In this document: positions 44,734 through 52,497 of the stretch, piece after piece
How the letters are laid out: the number at the start of each line of letters is the position of its first letter
How positions within the stretch are numbered: position 1 is the stretch's first letter
Assembly: GCA_964540795.1 (NCBI GenBank)
Contig: CAZINX010000002.1
Span: 205,691 to 269,690, forward strand
Length of the DNA stretch: 64,000 nt
Direction of reading: 5' to 3'
Source: Dichotomicrobium sp964540795
Lineage (GTDB): Bacteria > Pseudomonadota > Alphaproteobacteria > Rhizobiales > Rhodomicrobiaceae
Translations under genes and position numbers: made by a program
The notes under the pieces: model-generated
The model's input: the letters and a program-made list of their open reading frames with translations, nothing else
What the model was told of the DNA's origin: nothing
The model's database searches: none

Positions 44734-44753
44734 GATTGCTACGTACGGCAATC
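44734..44753. promoter_or_regulatory. Candidate MarR-type operator in the marR/ilvE divergent region
   Basis: GATTGC-N8-GCAATC is a perfect 6-bp inverted repeat over 20 bp, the size and shape of MarR-family operators. It begins 19 bp upstream of the marR ATG and is flanked by A/T-rich sequence, including TTGACA-like elements, so it would overlap the promoter. Binding by the adjacent MarR protein is inferred from position. Confidence 0.5.
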
Positions 44754-44974
44754 GTTTTTGACATTTTTCCGATGGACTCGCGCCATTTGCCGCAATATCT
44801 AAACGGCTTAATCGGCAAAGGCTTGGCTTGACAGGCTCACGCCACGGGGCGCTCGTCATCAGGCAACGACAACCGGCCTCGCGGCTGCGTCGGGCATCAT
44901 CTGTTGTCCCGCAGCCGCCGGGAGTCAAGCCGAATTCGGGAGCGAAACGCGGCAACACGCTCGGGAGACGACCA

Positions 44975-45871
44975 ATGGCACTCGTTCCGTACGATCAGCG
45001 CGACGGCGTTATCTGGATGAATGGCGAGCTTATTCCGTGGGGCGATGCGAAGCTCCACGTGCTGAGCCATGGCCTGCACTACGCCAGTTGCGTCTTCGAA
45101 GGAGAACGGGCCTATAATGGCGAAATTTTCAAGCTCACCGAGCACAGCGAGCGTCTGGCCGAATCAGCGCGCGTTCTCGGGTTCGAACTCCCCTACAGCG
45201 TCGAGGAGATCGATCGGGCCTGCCGCGACGTGCTGACGGCGAACGGTCTGGTGGACGCGTATATCCGCCCGATCGCCTGGCGTGGCAGCGAGCAGATGGG
45301 TGTTTCCGCCCAGCAGACGAAGATCAATGTCGCCATCGCCGCCTGGGACTGGGGCAAGTATTTCGACCCGGCCGCGATGGAGACCGGCATCCGGCTCGCG
45401 ATGGCCGAATATTGCCGCCCTGACCCGCGCACCGCGCCAACGAAGTCCAAGGCGTCGGGCCTTTATATGATCTGCACGCTCGAAAAACACCGCGCCGAGG
45501 CCGCCGGCTATGCCGATGCGCTGATGCTGGATTGGCGCGGGCGTGTCGCGGAAGCCACGGGCGCCAACATCTTCTTCCTCAAGGACGGTGTGCTGCACAC
45601 GCCGACGCCCGACTGTTTCCTCGACGGGATTACCCGCCGCACGGTCATGGACCTGGCGCGCAAGCGCGGCATCGAGATCGTCGAACGCGCGATCATGCCT
45701 GAAGAGATGGAGGGCTTCGAGGAGTGCTTCCTCACCGGCACGGCCGCCGAAGTGACGCCGGTGGGCGAGATCGGGCCATACAAGTTCCATGTCGGGGACG
45801 TGACGAAGACGCTGATGGCGGATTTCTCGGCGCTGGTCCGCCCGGCCGAGGCGCTGGCGCAGGCGGGTTAA
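44975..45871 (+). CDS. ilvE: Branched-chain amino acid aminotransferase IlvE
   Basis: PLP enzyme for the last step of leucine, isoleucine and valine synthesis. From ATG 44975 (GGGAG upstream) it has 298 residues. Opens VIWMNGELIPWGDAKLHVLS with HGLHYASCVFEGERAY; the PLP lysine lies in the TKSKASGLYM segment and the substrate loop is EATGANIFFLKDG; GTAAEVTPVGEI closes the active site. Divergent from the marR operon, an order known in Hyphomicrobiales. Confidence 0.95.
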   Translation: MALVPYDQRDGVIWMNGELIPWGDAKLHVLSHGLHYASCVFEGERAYNGEIFKLTEHSERLAESARVLGFELPYSVEEIDRACRDVLTANGLVDAYIRPIAWRGSEQMGVSAQQTKINVAIAAWDWGKYFDPAAMETGIRLAMAEYCRPDPRTAPTKSKASGLYMICTLEKHRAEAAGYADALMLDWRGRVAEATGANIFFLKDGVLHTPTPDCFLDGITRRTVMDLARKRGIEIVERAIMPEEMEGFEECFLTGTAAEVTPVGEIGPYKFHVGDVTKTLMADFSALVRPAEALAQAG

Positions 45872-45872
45872 A

Positions 45873-45886
45873 GCGCAATCCGAAAA
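45873..45886. repeat. Half of a dispersed palindrome
   Basis: GCGCAATCCGAAAA directly after the ilvE stop is identical to the left arm of the complete palindrome at 62048-62090. The right arm is missing here. A separate 7-bp inverted pair, TGACCCG and CGGGTCA, follows within about 60 bp. Confidence 0.6.
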
Positions 45887-45966
45887 TGCCTGTTCAGGAT
45901 GTGACCCGTCAGGTCTCAGGTTCTCGGGTCATGTGCCTGCGAGCAAGTTTCGATCATTGAAGACCG

Positions 45967-46052
45967 CGTCATGCCCGTGCTTGACACGGGCATCCATAAC
46001 CGCTGCCGCTGGGCGAATAAGCTGGGTTGCCGGATCAAGTCCGGCAACGACG
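45967..46052. repeat. Dispersed double-hairpin repeat, copy C
   Basis: Same arms as copy B: GCCCGTG-CTTGA-CACGGGC and TTGCCGGA-TCAAG-TCCGGCAA, bounded by CGTCAT and CGACG. The 30-bp left unit is identical to copy B through CGGGCATCCA; the spacer differs. It lies between convergent ilvE and moaE. Confidence 0.92.
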
Positions 46053-46102
46053 CATTTGGAGTTGTTTCAGGCAAATCGGAAAGCTCGCTACAGAGCGCGG
46101 GC

Positions 46103-46552
46103 CTATTCACCCGCCCAGCGGCGCGCCGCCTCATCGTCGGTCTCGCGCGCTTCAACCCAGCGCGGGCCATCCGCCGTCTCTTCGCTCTTCCAGAACGGCG
46201 CGTTCGTCTTCAGGTAGTCCATCAGGAATTCCGCCGCCTCGAACGCGGCCTGGCGGTGCGCCGATGCCGTGACGACCAGCACAATGTTGTCGCCCGGCTC
46301 CAGCCGCCCATAGCGGTGGATGATCGTGCAAGCGGTGATCGGCCAGCGCTCACGCGCCTGTTGTTCGATGCGCTCCAGCTCCCGCTCGGTCATGCCGGGG
46401 TAGTGCTCCAGCGTCATCGCCGCGATGCGCTCGCCCTTGGTCTCGCGCACCGTGCCGGTGAAGCTCACGATTGCGCCGATATCCGTGCGCCCGGCGCGGA
46501 CCTTATCGATCTCCGCGCCGATGTCGAAATCCTCGCGCTGCACCCGGATCAT
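46103..46552 (-). CDS. moaE: Molybdopterin synthase catalytic subunit MoaE
   Basis: With thiocarboxylated MoaD, MoaE adds the dithiolene sulfurs to precursor Z. 149 residues with the conserved GAIVSFTGTVRETKGER, MTLEHYPGMTERELERI and the active-site stretch AEFLMDYLKTNAPFWKSE, whose second Lys is the catalytic one. It follows moaD by 11 bp. The start at 46552 gives the typical N-terminus (MIRVQREDFDIGAEI). Confidence 0.95.
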   Translation of the reverse strand: MIRVQREDFDIGAEIDKVRAGRTDIGAIVSFTGTVRETKGERIAAMTLEHYPGMTERELERIEQQARERWPITACTIIHRYGRLEPGDNIVLVVTASAHRQAAFEAAEFLMDYLKTNAPFWKSEETADGPRWVEARETDDEAARRWAGE

Positions 46553-46563
46553 GCGCGCCTCCC

Positions 46564-46821
46564 CTAGCCGCCTGTCACCGGCGGGAAAAAGGCGATTTCG
46601 CGCGCCCCGCGCACCGGCGCGTCATGAGCGACATGCTCCTGATCGATTGCCGCGCGGATGACGTCATCGCGCTCGAAGGCAGCGGCGAATTCCGGCCCGC
46701 GCCGCTTTTGCCAGGCAATCAGGTCGGCGACCGTCTCCACGCCGTCCGGCAGGTCGATCTGTTCCTCCCCGACCCCGGTCTTCTCGCGCATCCAGGCGAA
46801 ATAGAGCACTTTCGTCGTCAT
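46564..46821 (-). CDS. moaD: Molybdopterin synthase sulfur carrier subunit MoaD
   Basis: 85 residues of ubiquitin fold (TTKVLYFAWMREKTGVGEEQ) ending in the obligatory Gly-Gly (FFPPVTGG), where MoeB adenylates and the sulfur is loaded. The ATG at 46821 overlaps the pgsA stop by 4 bp. It lies inside longer readings in this frame that start within pgsA; the start here is fixed by the family N-terminus. Confidence 0.95.
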   Translation of the reverse strand: MTTKVLYFAWMREKTGVGEEQIDLPDGVETVADLIAWQKRRGPEFAAAFERDDVIRAAIDQEHVAHDAPVRGAREIAFFPPVTGG

Positions 46822-47426
46822 CTGTCCTGATCCATCACGTGTTTGAGGCCAGCGCGGAAGTAGTCGAAGCCGGTATAAAGCGTCACCAGCGCGGCAACCC
46901 AGAGCAAGCTCAGCCCCAGCGCCGAGGCGCAGCCGCCGCAGACATCGTCCCCCGCGCTGCCCGCCAGAAGGAAGCACAGCGCCACCATCTGCACCGTGGT
47001 CTTCCACTTGGCCAGCGCGCTGACGGCGACCGTGACCTGCAACCCGGCCAGGAATTCCCGCAGGCCCGAAACCAGAATTTCGCGACACAGAATAATCACT
47101 GCGGCCCAGATCGACCACCCGGAAATTGCCCCGGTGTCGACCAGCATAAGCAGCGCCGCGCCAACCAGAAGCTTGTCGGCGATCGGATCGAGCATCCGCC
47201 CCAGAGCGGATTGCTGCTGCCAGGCCCGCGCAATGTAGCCGTCGAGAAAATCCGTCACGCCCGCGAAGGCGAAGACGCCCAGCGCCGTCCAGTTGGCGAC
47301 GTCGCCTTCGAGAAAGAACAGCGCAGCCACAAGCGCGGGCACCGCGGCCAGCCGCAGATAGGTCAGCACATTCGGCAGGCTCAACAGAACCCGGCGGCGG
47401 TCGGCGGAGGGCGCGGTACCAGTCAT
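46818..47426 (-). CDS. pgsA: CDP-diacylglycerol--glycerol-3-phosphate 3-phosphatidyltransferase PgsA
   Basis: Makes phosphatidylglycerophosphate, committed step to phosphatidylglycerol and cardiolipin, in the inner membrane. From ATG 47426 it has 202 residues, with the CDP-alcohol phosphotransferase motif D-x2-D-G-x2-A-R-x8-G-x3-D-x3-D visible as DFLDGYIARA, then GRMLDPIADK. Begins with SLPNVLTYLRLAAVPALVAA. pgsA-moaD-moaE is a conserved alphaproteobacterial cluster, usually after uvrC; here an Lrp gene is upstream. Confidence 0.96.
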   Translation of the reverse strand: MTGTAPSADRRRVLLSLPNVLTYLRLAAVPALVAALFFLEGDVANWTALGVFAFAGVTDFLDGYIARAWQQQSALGRMLDPIADKLLVGAALLMLVDTGAISGWSIWAAVIILCREILVSGLREFLAGLQVTVAVSALAKWKTTVQMVALCFLLAGSAGDDVCGGCASALGLSLLWVAALVTLYTGFDYFRAGLKHVMDQDR

Positions 47427-47494
47427 GGGCCTCTCAGGACGCGAGGGGAACGGCGCGCAACGTGTCGCGCGCGCTTTTTGGCGAAGATGGCGAT

Positions 47495-47983
47495 TCAGGA
47501 TTGTTCCGCAACCGCAGGGAGCGGCGGGCCGAGTTCGTATTTCGACCGGCGGATCACCAGCGAGGTCTTGACGCTGTCGACATTCTTCGCCGCGGTCAAG
47601 TCGTTGATGATGAAGTCCTGGAAGGCTTCCAGGTCGCGCGCCACGCATTTCAGGATGAAGTCGATCTCGCCAGAGAGCATATGACACTCGCGGACGATGT
47701 CCCAGTTGCGCACCTGCTCCTCGAAGGCCCGCAGGTCCTGCTCCGACTGCCCCGACAGCCCGACCATCGCGAATGCGCAGACTTCATAGCCCAGCGCCTT
47801 TTGACTGATCAGCGCGTGATAGCCCTCAATGATGCCGGACTCTTCCAGCGCGCGCATCCGGCGCAGGCAGGGCGGCGCCGAAATGCCCACCCGGCGGGCG
47901 AGTTCGACATTCGTGATGCGGCCGTTGGCCTGCAGCTCGCGCAGAATGCGCCAGTCGGTCTCGTCAAGTCTGATTGTCGTCAC
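47495..47983 (-). CDS. Lrp/AsnC family transcriptional regulator
   Basis: 162 residues: N-terminal helix-turn-helix (LDETDWRILRELQANGRITNVELARRVG, recognition helix SAPPCLRRMRALEESGII) and a C-terminal RAM effector domain (AFAMVGLSGQSEQDLRAFEE, HMLSGEIDFILKCVA). Such proteins sense amino acids and form octamers. In related genomes a close Lrp-type gene lies near trxB and a LysR gene, as here (49.2-51.1 kb). Target genes cannot be inferred. Confidence 0.92.
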   Translation of the reverse strand: MTTIRLDETDWRILRELQANGRITNVELARRVGISAPPCLRRMRALEESGIIEGYHALISQKALGYEVCAFAMVGLSGQSEQDLRAFEEQVRNWDIVRECHMLSGEIDFILKCVARDLEAFQDFIINDLTAAKNVDSVKTSLVIRRSKYELGPPLPAVAEQS

Positions 47984-48100
47984 GAAGCCAATCCAGTTTC
48001 GCTGTGTCGGGGCCGCTTGCGGTTATATCATGTCGCCTGCGCGATACCATCGGAATGCTTCGGTGAGATTTCAAGCAACAAAGTTGTGTAAAGGGCCGTC

Positions 48101-49078
48101 GTGACGCGAGACGATGCCAAAGATACAGTCTGGATCCTGTCCGACGGCAAGGCCGGACATCTCGCGATGACCACCGGCGTCGCCGCTGCGATGGGATTGA
48201 GGGCGCGGATCATCGAGGTCGCGCCGCCCGCGCCGTGGCGCTGGATGGCCCCGCGCGGCCCCGCGCCGCCGGACTTGCGCAGCCTCTGGCCCGCCGCCGG
48301 GCAGACCTGGCCGACCTATGTTTTCGCCGCCGGGCGGCTCACGATCCCCTATCTGCGGGCGATCCGCCGCGCGGCCGGGGCGCGCAGCTTCACGGTCGCC
48401 TTCATGGACCCGCGCGCGCCGGACGCCGCCGATCTGATCTGGGCGCCCGCGCACGACGCGCGGCGCGGCGAGAATGTCATCACCACCGTCACCTCCCCGC
48501 ACGGTTTTTCGCCCGAGCGGCTGGCGGCGCTGCGCGCGGAGATGCCTTGCGAGATCGCCGCCCTGCCCTCTCCGCGCGTGGCGGTGCTGCTCGGCGGGCG
48601 CGGCGGCGGGTTCGACTTCACGGCATCGGCGATCGACCGGCTCGCGGGCGCGCTGCGCCAGATGGCGCACTTGGGCGCGAGCTTTCTCATCACGCCGTCG
48701 CGGCGCACGCCGCCTGCCCTGCGCGATGCCGTGCGCGCGGCGACCGGCGAGGCCCCCCGCATGGTCTGGGACGGCACGAGCGAAAACCCTTACCCGCAGT
48801 TTCTGGCCAGCGCGGACGCCTTCGTCGTCACCGCCGATAGCGTCAACATGACCGGGGAAGCCTGCGCGACCGGCCAGCCGGTCTATGTCTTCATGCCCGA
48901 GCGCGGCCGGCCGAAGTTCCGCGCCTTTCACCGCGCGCTGGAAGACGCCGGCGCGACCCGCGCGCTGCCTGACAGGCTCGACACGCTGGAGACCTGGCGC
49001 TACGAACCGATCCACGCGGCCGCACGGATCGCCAGCGAGATCGCGCGCCGCGCGCACGCGCGCATCGTGCCGGCTTGA
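48101..49078 (+). CDS. ELM1/DUF1022 family protein
   Basis: 325 residues from a GTG start. Begins VWILSDGKAGHLAMTTGVA and contains YVFAAGRLTIPYLRAI, LLGGRGGGFDF and the C-terminal VTADSVNMTGEACATGQPVYVF, which mark the family related to plant mitochondrial-fission factor ELM1. The fold is GT-B-like and the C-terminal half recalls nucleotide-sugar glycosyltransferases, so a lipid or polysaccharide glycosyltransferase role is plausible but unproven. It has no signal peptide. Its start is 117 bp from the divergent Lrp gene. Confidence 0.85.
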   Translation: MTRDDAKDTVWILSDGKAGHLAMTTGVAAAMGLRARIIEVAPPAPWRWMAPRGPAPPDLRSLWPAAGQTWPTYVFAAGRLTIPYLRAIRRAAGARSFTVAFMDPRAPDAADLIWAPAHDARRGENVITTVTSPHGFSPERLAALRAEMPCEIAALPSPRVAVLLGGRGGGFDFTASAIDRLAGALRQMAHLGASFLITPSRRTPPALRDAVRAATGEAPRMVWDGTSENPYPQFLASADAFVVTADSVNMTGEACATGQPVYVFMPERGRPKFRAFHRALEDAGATRALPDRLDTLETWRYEPIHAAARIASEIARRAHARIVPA

Positions 49079-49208
49079 AGTGCAACTGCCGGGTGGACAA
49101 GCCCCGCGCCGCATTGACCCGCCGTCCGCCGCGCCCTATTTCTGCTGCTGAGTGATCCCAGTTCGGCACCGCAAAATCCGGGGCCGCCTCAGACGCACAG
49201 GCAATTCG

Positions 49209-50171
49209 ATGTCCGACCGCCACGAAAAGCTCATCATCCTCGGGTCCGGCCCGGCCGGCTACACCGCCGCGATCTACGCCGCGCGCGCCATGCTCAAGCC
49301 CGTGCTCATCCAGGGTATCCAGCCGGGCGGCCAGCTCACCATCACCACCGATGTCGAGAACTATCCCGGCTTCGCCGACCCGATCCAGGGCCCTTGGCTC
49401 ATGGAGCAGATGCAGGCGCAGGCGCAGAATGTCGGCACAGAGATCGTCACCGACCATATCATCGAGGTGGATGTGACGCGCCGGCCATTCTGGCTGAAAG
49501 GCGACAGCGGGGCGACCTACACCGCCGACGCGCTTATCATCTCGACCGGAGCGCAGGCGCGCTGGCTGGGCCTGCCGTCTGAGGAAAAGTTCATGGGCTA
49601 CGGCGTCTCCGCCTGCGCCACTTGCGACGGCTTCTTCTATCGCGGCAAGGAGGTCATGGTCGTCGGCGGCGGCAACACGGCCGTCGAGGAGGCGCTGTTC
49701 CTCACCAATTTCGCCAGCAAGGTCACGCTCATCCACCGGCGCGACGCGCTGCGCGCGGACAAGACCCTTCAGACCCGGCTGTTCAACCACCCCAAGATCG
49801 AGGTGATCTGGGACACGGTGCTGGAAGAGGTTCTGGGCCAGGACAACCCGCCGAGCGTGACCGGCGCGCGGCTGCGCAACGTCAAGACCGGCCAGGCGCA
49901 CGACATCTCCGTGGATGGTATTTTCATCGCCATTGGTCACGATCCGGCGACCGCGCTGTTCAAGGGCCAGCTCGACATGAAGGAAGGCGGATACATCATC
50001 ACCGCGCCGGATTCCACGCGCACCAGCGTGCCGGACGTTTACGCCGCTGGCGACGTGACCGACGACATCTACCGTCAGGCCGTGACGGCGGCCGGACAGG
50101 GCTGCATGGCGGCGCTGGAGGCCGAGCGCGACCTCGCCGAGATGGAGATGCCCGCGCGGGCCGCCGAATAA
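49209..50171 (+). CDS. trxB: Thioredoxin-disulfide reductase TrxB
   Basis: FAD/NADPH enzyme that keeps thioredoxin reduced. 320 residues: FAD motif IILGSGPAGYTAAIYAARA, redox-active Cys136-x2-Cys139 in SACATCDGFF, NADPH motif VVGGGNTAVEEALFL and the C-terminal FAD site VYAAGDVTDDIYRQAVTAAG. ATG at 49209 is the family start; the upstream extension in frame is not. A LysR gene follows after 55 bp on the same strand. Confidence 0.96.
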   Translation: MSDRHEKLIILGSGPAGYTAAIYAARAMLKPVLIQGIQPGGQLTITTDVENYPGFADPIQGPWLMEQMQAQAQNVGTEIVTDHIIEVDVTRRPFWLKGDSGATYTADALIISTGAQARWLGLPSEEKFMGYGVSACATCDGFFYRGKEVMVVGGGNTAVEEALFLTNFASKVTLIHRRDALRADKTLQTRLFNHPKIEVIWDTVLEEVLGQDNPPSVTGARLRNVKTGQAHDISVDGIFIAIGHDPATALFKGQLDMKEGGYIITAPDSTRTSVPDVYAAGDVTDDIYRQAVTAAGQGCMAALEAERDLAEMEMPARAAE

Positions 50172-50226
50172 CGACGACAAACAGGGGCTTTGCTGTGAAG
50201 GCGGTCCCGCCGGACTGGATCGCCCT

Positions 50227-51114
50227 ATGGACTGGGACAAACTGAGGATATTCCACGCCGCCGCGGAAGCCGGGAGTTTCACCCACGCCGCAGAGGCCCT
50301 GCATTTGAGCCAATCCGCCGTGAGCCGCCAGGTGAGCGCGTTGGAGCAGGAGCTGGGCGCGCCGTTGTTCCATCGCCATGCGCGCGGCCTGTCGCTGACC
50401 GAGCAAGGCGAATTGTTGCGCCAGACCGCGGAGGACGTGCTGGTCAAGCTCAACTCGGTGGAATCGATGCTGGCCGATACGCTGGCCGAGCCGAGCGGCG
50501 AGTTGCGCATCACCACGCCTGCTGGCCTTGGCGCCACCTGGCTGGCGCCCCGGCTGCGCGAGTTCATCGAACGCTATCCGAAAATCCAGGTCCAGCTTCT
50601 GCTGCGCGACGAGGAACTGGACCTCAGCAAGCGCGAGGCGGATGTCGGCATCTGGCTGCACGCGCCGACCCAGAAAGACCTCATCCTGCGCCGGCTGTTC
50701 ACCGTGCATTTCCACGTCTACGGATCGCGGGATTATCTCGAGTCGCACGGCGCGCCGCAGACGCTTTCCGACCTCGACGACCACGCCATCATCACCTATG
50801 GCGGCATCCCGTTCCCGCGCCGCGGCATCAACTGGCTGGAGACGGCCGGGCGCGAGGGGCAGACGACGCGCAAGCCGATCATGCGCATCAACAGCATGGA
50901 CGGCATCAAGCGCGTGGTGAAGCGCGGGATGGGCCTGGCGGTGTTGCCGGACTATCTGGCCTCGGACGAACCGGGCCTGGAGAAAGTGCTGGACGAAGCC
51001 GATGTGCCGGCCTTCAACACCTATCTGGTCTATCCGGCCGAGTTGAAGACGTCGAAGCGCATCGCGGCCTTTCGCGACTTCATCGTCGCCAAGGCGCGCG
51101 AGTGGGCGTTTTGA
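50227..51114 (+). CDS. LysR family transcriptional regulator
   Basis: 295 residues: winged HTH (MDWDKLRIFHAAAEAGSFTH, recognition part LHLSQSAVSRQVSALEQELG) and a substrate-binding-protein-like effector domain with GELRITTPAGLGATWLAPRL and VKRGMGLAVLPDYL. The trxB-lysR neighbourhood recurs in Hyphomicrobiales; inducer and targets are not known to me. The 69-bp gap to the convergent PCu(A)C-like gene holds GTTCTT-N8-AAGAAC, which may act as a weak terminator for both. Confidence 0.92.
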   Translation: MDWDKLRIFHAAAEAGSFTHAAEALHLSQSAVSRQVSALEQELGAPLFHRHARGLSLTEQGELLRQTAEDVLVKLNSVESMLADTLAEPSGELRITTPAGLGATWLAPRLREFIERYPKIQVQLLLRDEELDLSKREADVGIWLHAPTQKDLILRRLFTVHFHVYGSRDYLESHGAPQTLSDLDDHAIITYGGIPFPRRGINWLETAGREGQTTRKPIMRINSMDGIKRVVKRGMGLAVLPDYLASDEPGLEKVLDEADVPAFNTYLVYPAELKTSKRIAAFRDFIVAKAREWAF

Positions 51115-51183
51115 GTGATCGAAACGAAAAGTGCGACGCAGCCCCCGTCAGCATCGCACAGTTCTTCGCGGCGTAAGAACGGC

Positions 51184-51678
51184 CTAGCCGAGTTCTTCCT
51201 TCTCGCCGTCCTGCTCCCCGTCGCCCACTTTCTCGACCTCCACTTCGATCTCCACTTCGCCGATCCCGGCAAACTGCAGATGCGCGTGGAAATGATCGCC
51301 GGCGAACAGCCGCCGCTGCACGTCGTTGAACACGATGCGCAGTCCGCCCGGCTGCATGGTCACGCTCTGCCCGGCCGCGATTTCCACGTTCGCCACTTCG
51401 CGCGTGCGCAGCGTGCCGTCATCGCCGACGGCTTGCGCCTGGAACACGGCCGGCTGAGCGAACTCGATCTCCGCGCCGGTCAGCGTTACGGGTTCAGAGC
51501 CGTTGTTCTCGATGGTCATGTAGACTTCGATCGCATGGGCCATGTCTGCCGTCGCGCCCGTCCAGGCGTGGCTGACGGAGATGTCGCCCTTGCGGTATTG
51601 CTCGCCGTCGTGATGCGCGGTCGCAGGCATGACAGCCGCGAGCGCGAACGCGGCTGCGATCAGGATATGACGGATCAT
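51184..51678 (-). CDS. PCu(A)C-fold periplasmic protein lacking the copper ligands, under cobalamin riboswitch
   Basis: From ATG 51678 (AAAAGGAG seven bases upstream) 164 residues with a signal peptide cleaved after ATA (about 21). The body aligns with the PCu(A)C copper chaperone: GDISVSHAWTG, EVYMTIENNGSEPVTLTGAE, IAAGQSVTMQPGG, GEVEIEVEVE. The usual ligands H-x-M, M and H-x-M are all changed: the first site reads FQAQ, the second TLRTRE and the third GGLRIVFND. Instead there are histidines at 22-23 and an HFHAH cluster at 129-133, and the tail is acidic. The riboswitch upstream suggests repression by cobalamin. A cobalt- or corrinoid-related binding role is inference. Confidence 0.85.
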   Translation of the reverse strand: MIRHILIAAAFALAAVMPATAHHDGEQYRKGDISVSHAWTGATADMAHAIEVYMTIENNGSEPVTLTGAEIEFAQPAVFQAQAVGDDGTLRTREVANVEIAAGQSVTMQPGGLRIVFNDVQRRLFAGDHFHAHLQFAGIGEVEIEVEVEKVGDGEQDGEKEELG

Positions 51679-51692
51679 GCTGTGCTCCTTTT

Positions 51693-51709
51693 CGGGGCCC
51701 ACCGCCCCG
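51693..51709 (-). promoter_or_regulatory. Hairpin just upstream of the ribosome site (possible expression platform)
   Basis: On the transcript CGGGGC pairs with GCCCCG around a 5-base loop, directly before AAAAGGAG. It lies between the riboswitch aptamer and the start codon. There is no U-run, so it would act on translation, or compete with an alternative pairing, rather than as a terminator. Confidence 0.55.
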
Positions 51710-51730
51710 GGTTGTCGTATGTCTTAGTCC

Positions 51731-51889
51731 GGCGGCAGGTCTCCTGGCTCGCGGGTCATCGCCTTGGCCTTCCGCCTTCCCGGCCCGGATCGGGCCAGTG
51801 GCATCATGGAGGCCGGCTTGCCGCTTACAGTTGCGGGGGCAGCGCCGGATTCGCACCGGCTTCCCTGTTCGTCCCGTGCGGGAACCGCC
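51731..51889 (-). ncRNA. Cobalamin (vitamin B12) riboswitch
   Basis: On the minus strand the conserved aptamer pieces occur in order: GGGAAGCCGGTGCGAATCCG, then GCTGCCCCCGCAACTGTAAG, then GATGCCACTGG, then GGGCCGGGAAGGCG, and the 3' B12 box GCCAGGAGACCTGCC (51734-51748). The closing stem P1 pairs GGCGG (51885-51889) with CCGCC (51731-51735). These are the invariant parts of the family, so the call is firm. The only gene behind it is the PCu(A)C-like gene, 53 bases on. B12 binding normally lowers expression of the gene downstream. Confidence 0.95.
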
Positions 51890-52497
51890 GAACGCGATCA
51901 AGGTTAACCCCGGTCAAAACGCCGCGCAAGCTGCCATCCAAGGCGGCGGAGCAGCGTCATGACTGGCGAACCTGCGGCCCATGTCGAGCGCGGAAACACC
52001 CGTCCCTTCGTCCGATGCGGTGATGTTCAGGTCGCGGGATCAGTGGTCTGGCGCGGTAAAGGGAAAAGCGGCCAACGGGTAAAAGCTGTTAACAAGTTGG
52101 GCCGGCAGCTTGAGGTGTGGCCTCAGGGCTTATTGGAATCTGAACACAGGCTTCCAAAACCCTAATAATAATGCTATAAACACGGCCTCTTCGGCGAGAG
52201 ATCGTGGAGCGTCCCGCCGCCATGGCTGCGGTTTGCGGGCGTTTTTAAGAAACCTCTCAGGTTTTTGGCGTGTTGCGGAGGCCGCAACTCGCCTGTTTGG
52301 CGTTCTGGACACTCTGGCGATCTTCTGTTGTCGAGTTTCGCGTAGCACAGACGGGCTTAGGGGGCAGCAGCACACCGCCATTGGGGGCAGTGGCGGCAAA
52401 CCGTGTTGTTGGCGCTGTGTTTTTACGCAGTCGGAAAGCGGATAACCCGCGCTGTCCGTGTTTTGCGGCAGCGCCAGAATTAGTGAGACGGTAGACA
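51890..52497. other. Divergent intergenic region upstream of the riboswitch and of carD
   Basis: About 600 bp without a recognisable gene. It must hold the promoter of the riboswitch transcript and that of carD. For carD, TATAAA at 52175-52180 in the A/T-rich stretch CTAATAATAATGCTATAAAC is the best -10 candidate; its -35 is poor. Downstream lie two hairpins with T-runs (52213-52246 and 52250-52266) and a perfect short one (TTGCGG-AGG-CCGCAA, 52273-52287), implying a structured leader of about 300 nt. Confidence 0.5.
52213..52246 (+). terminator. Terminator-like hairpin in the carD leader
   Basis: CCCGC at 52213-52217 can pair with GCGGG at 52235-52239, enclosing a second possible stem CCGC/GCGG, and is followed by CGTTTTT. 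It lies about 35 bp after the candidate carD promoter. It could end a short RNA or attenuate carD; evidence is structural only. Confidence 0.35.

Noticed and set aside
52110..52445. Possible small gene in the carD leader
   Set aside because: Translation has no recognisable fold and the region looks like a structured leader.
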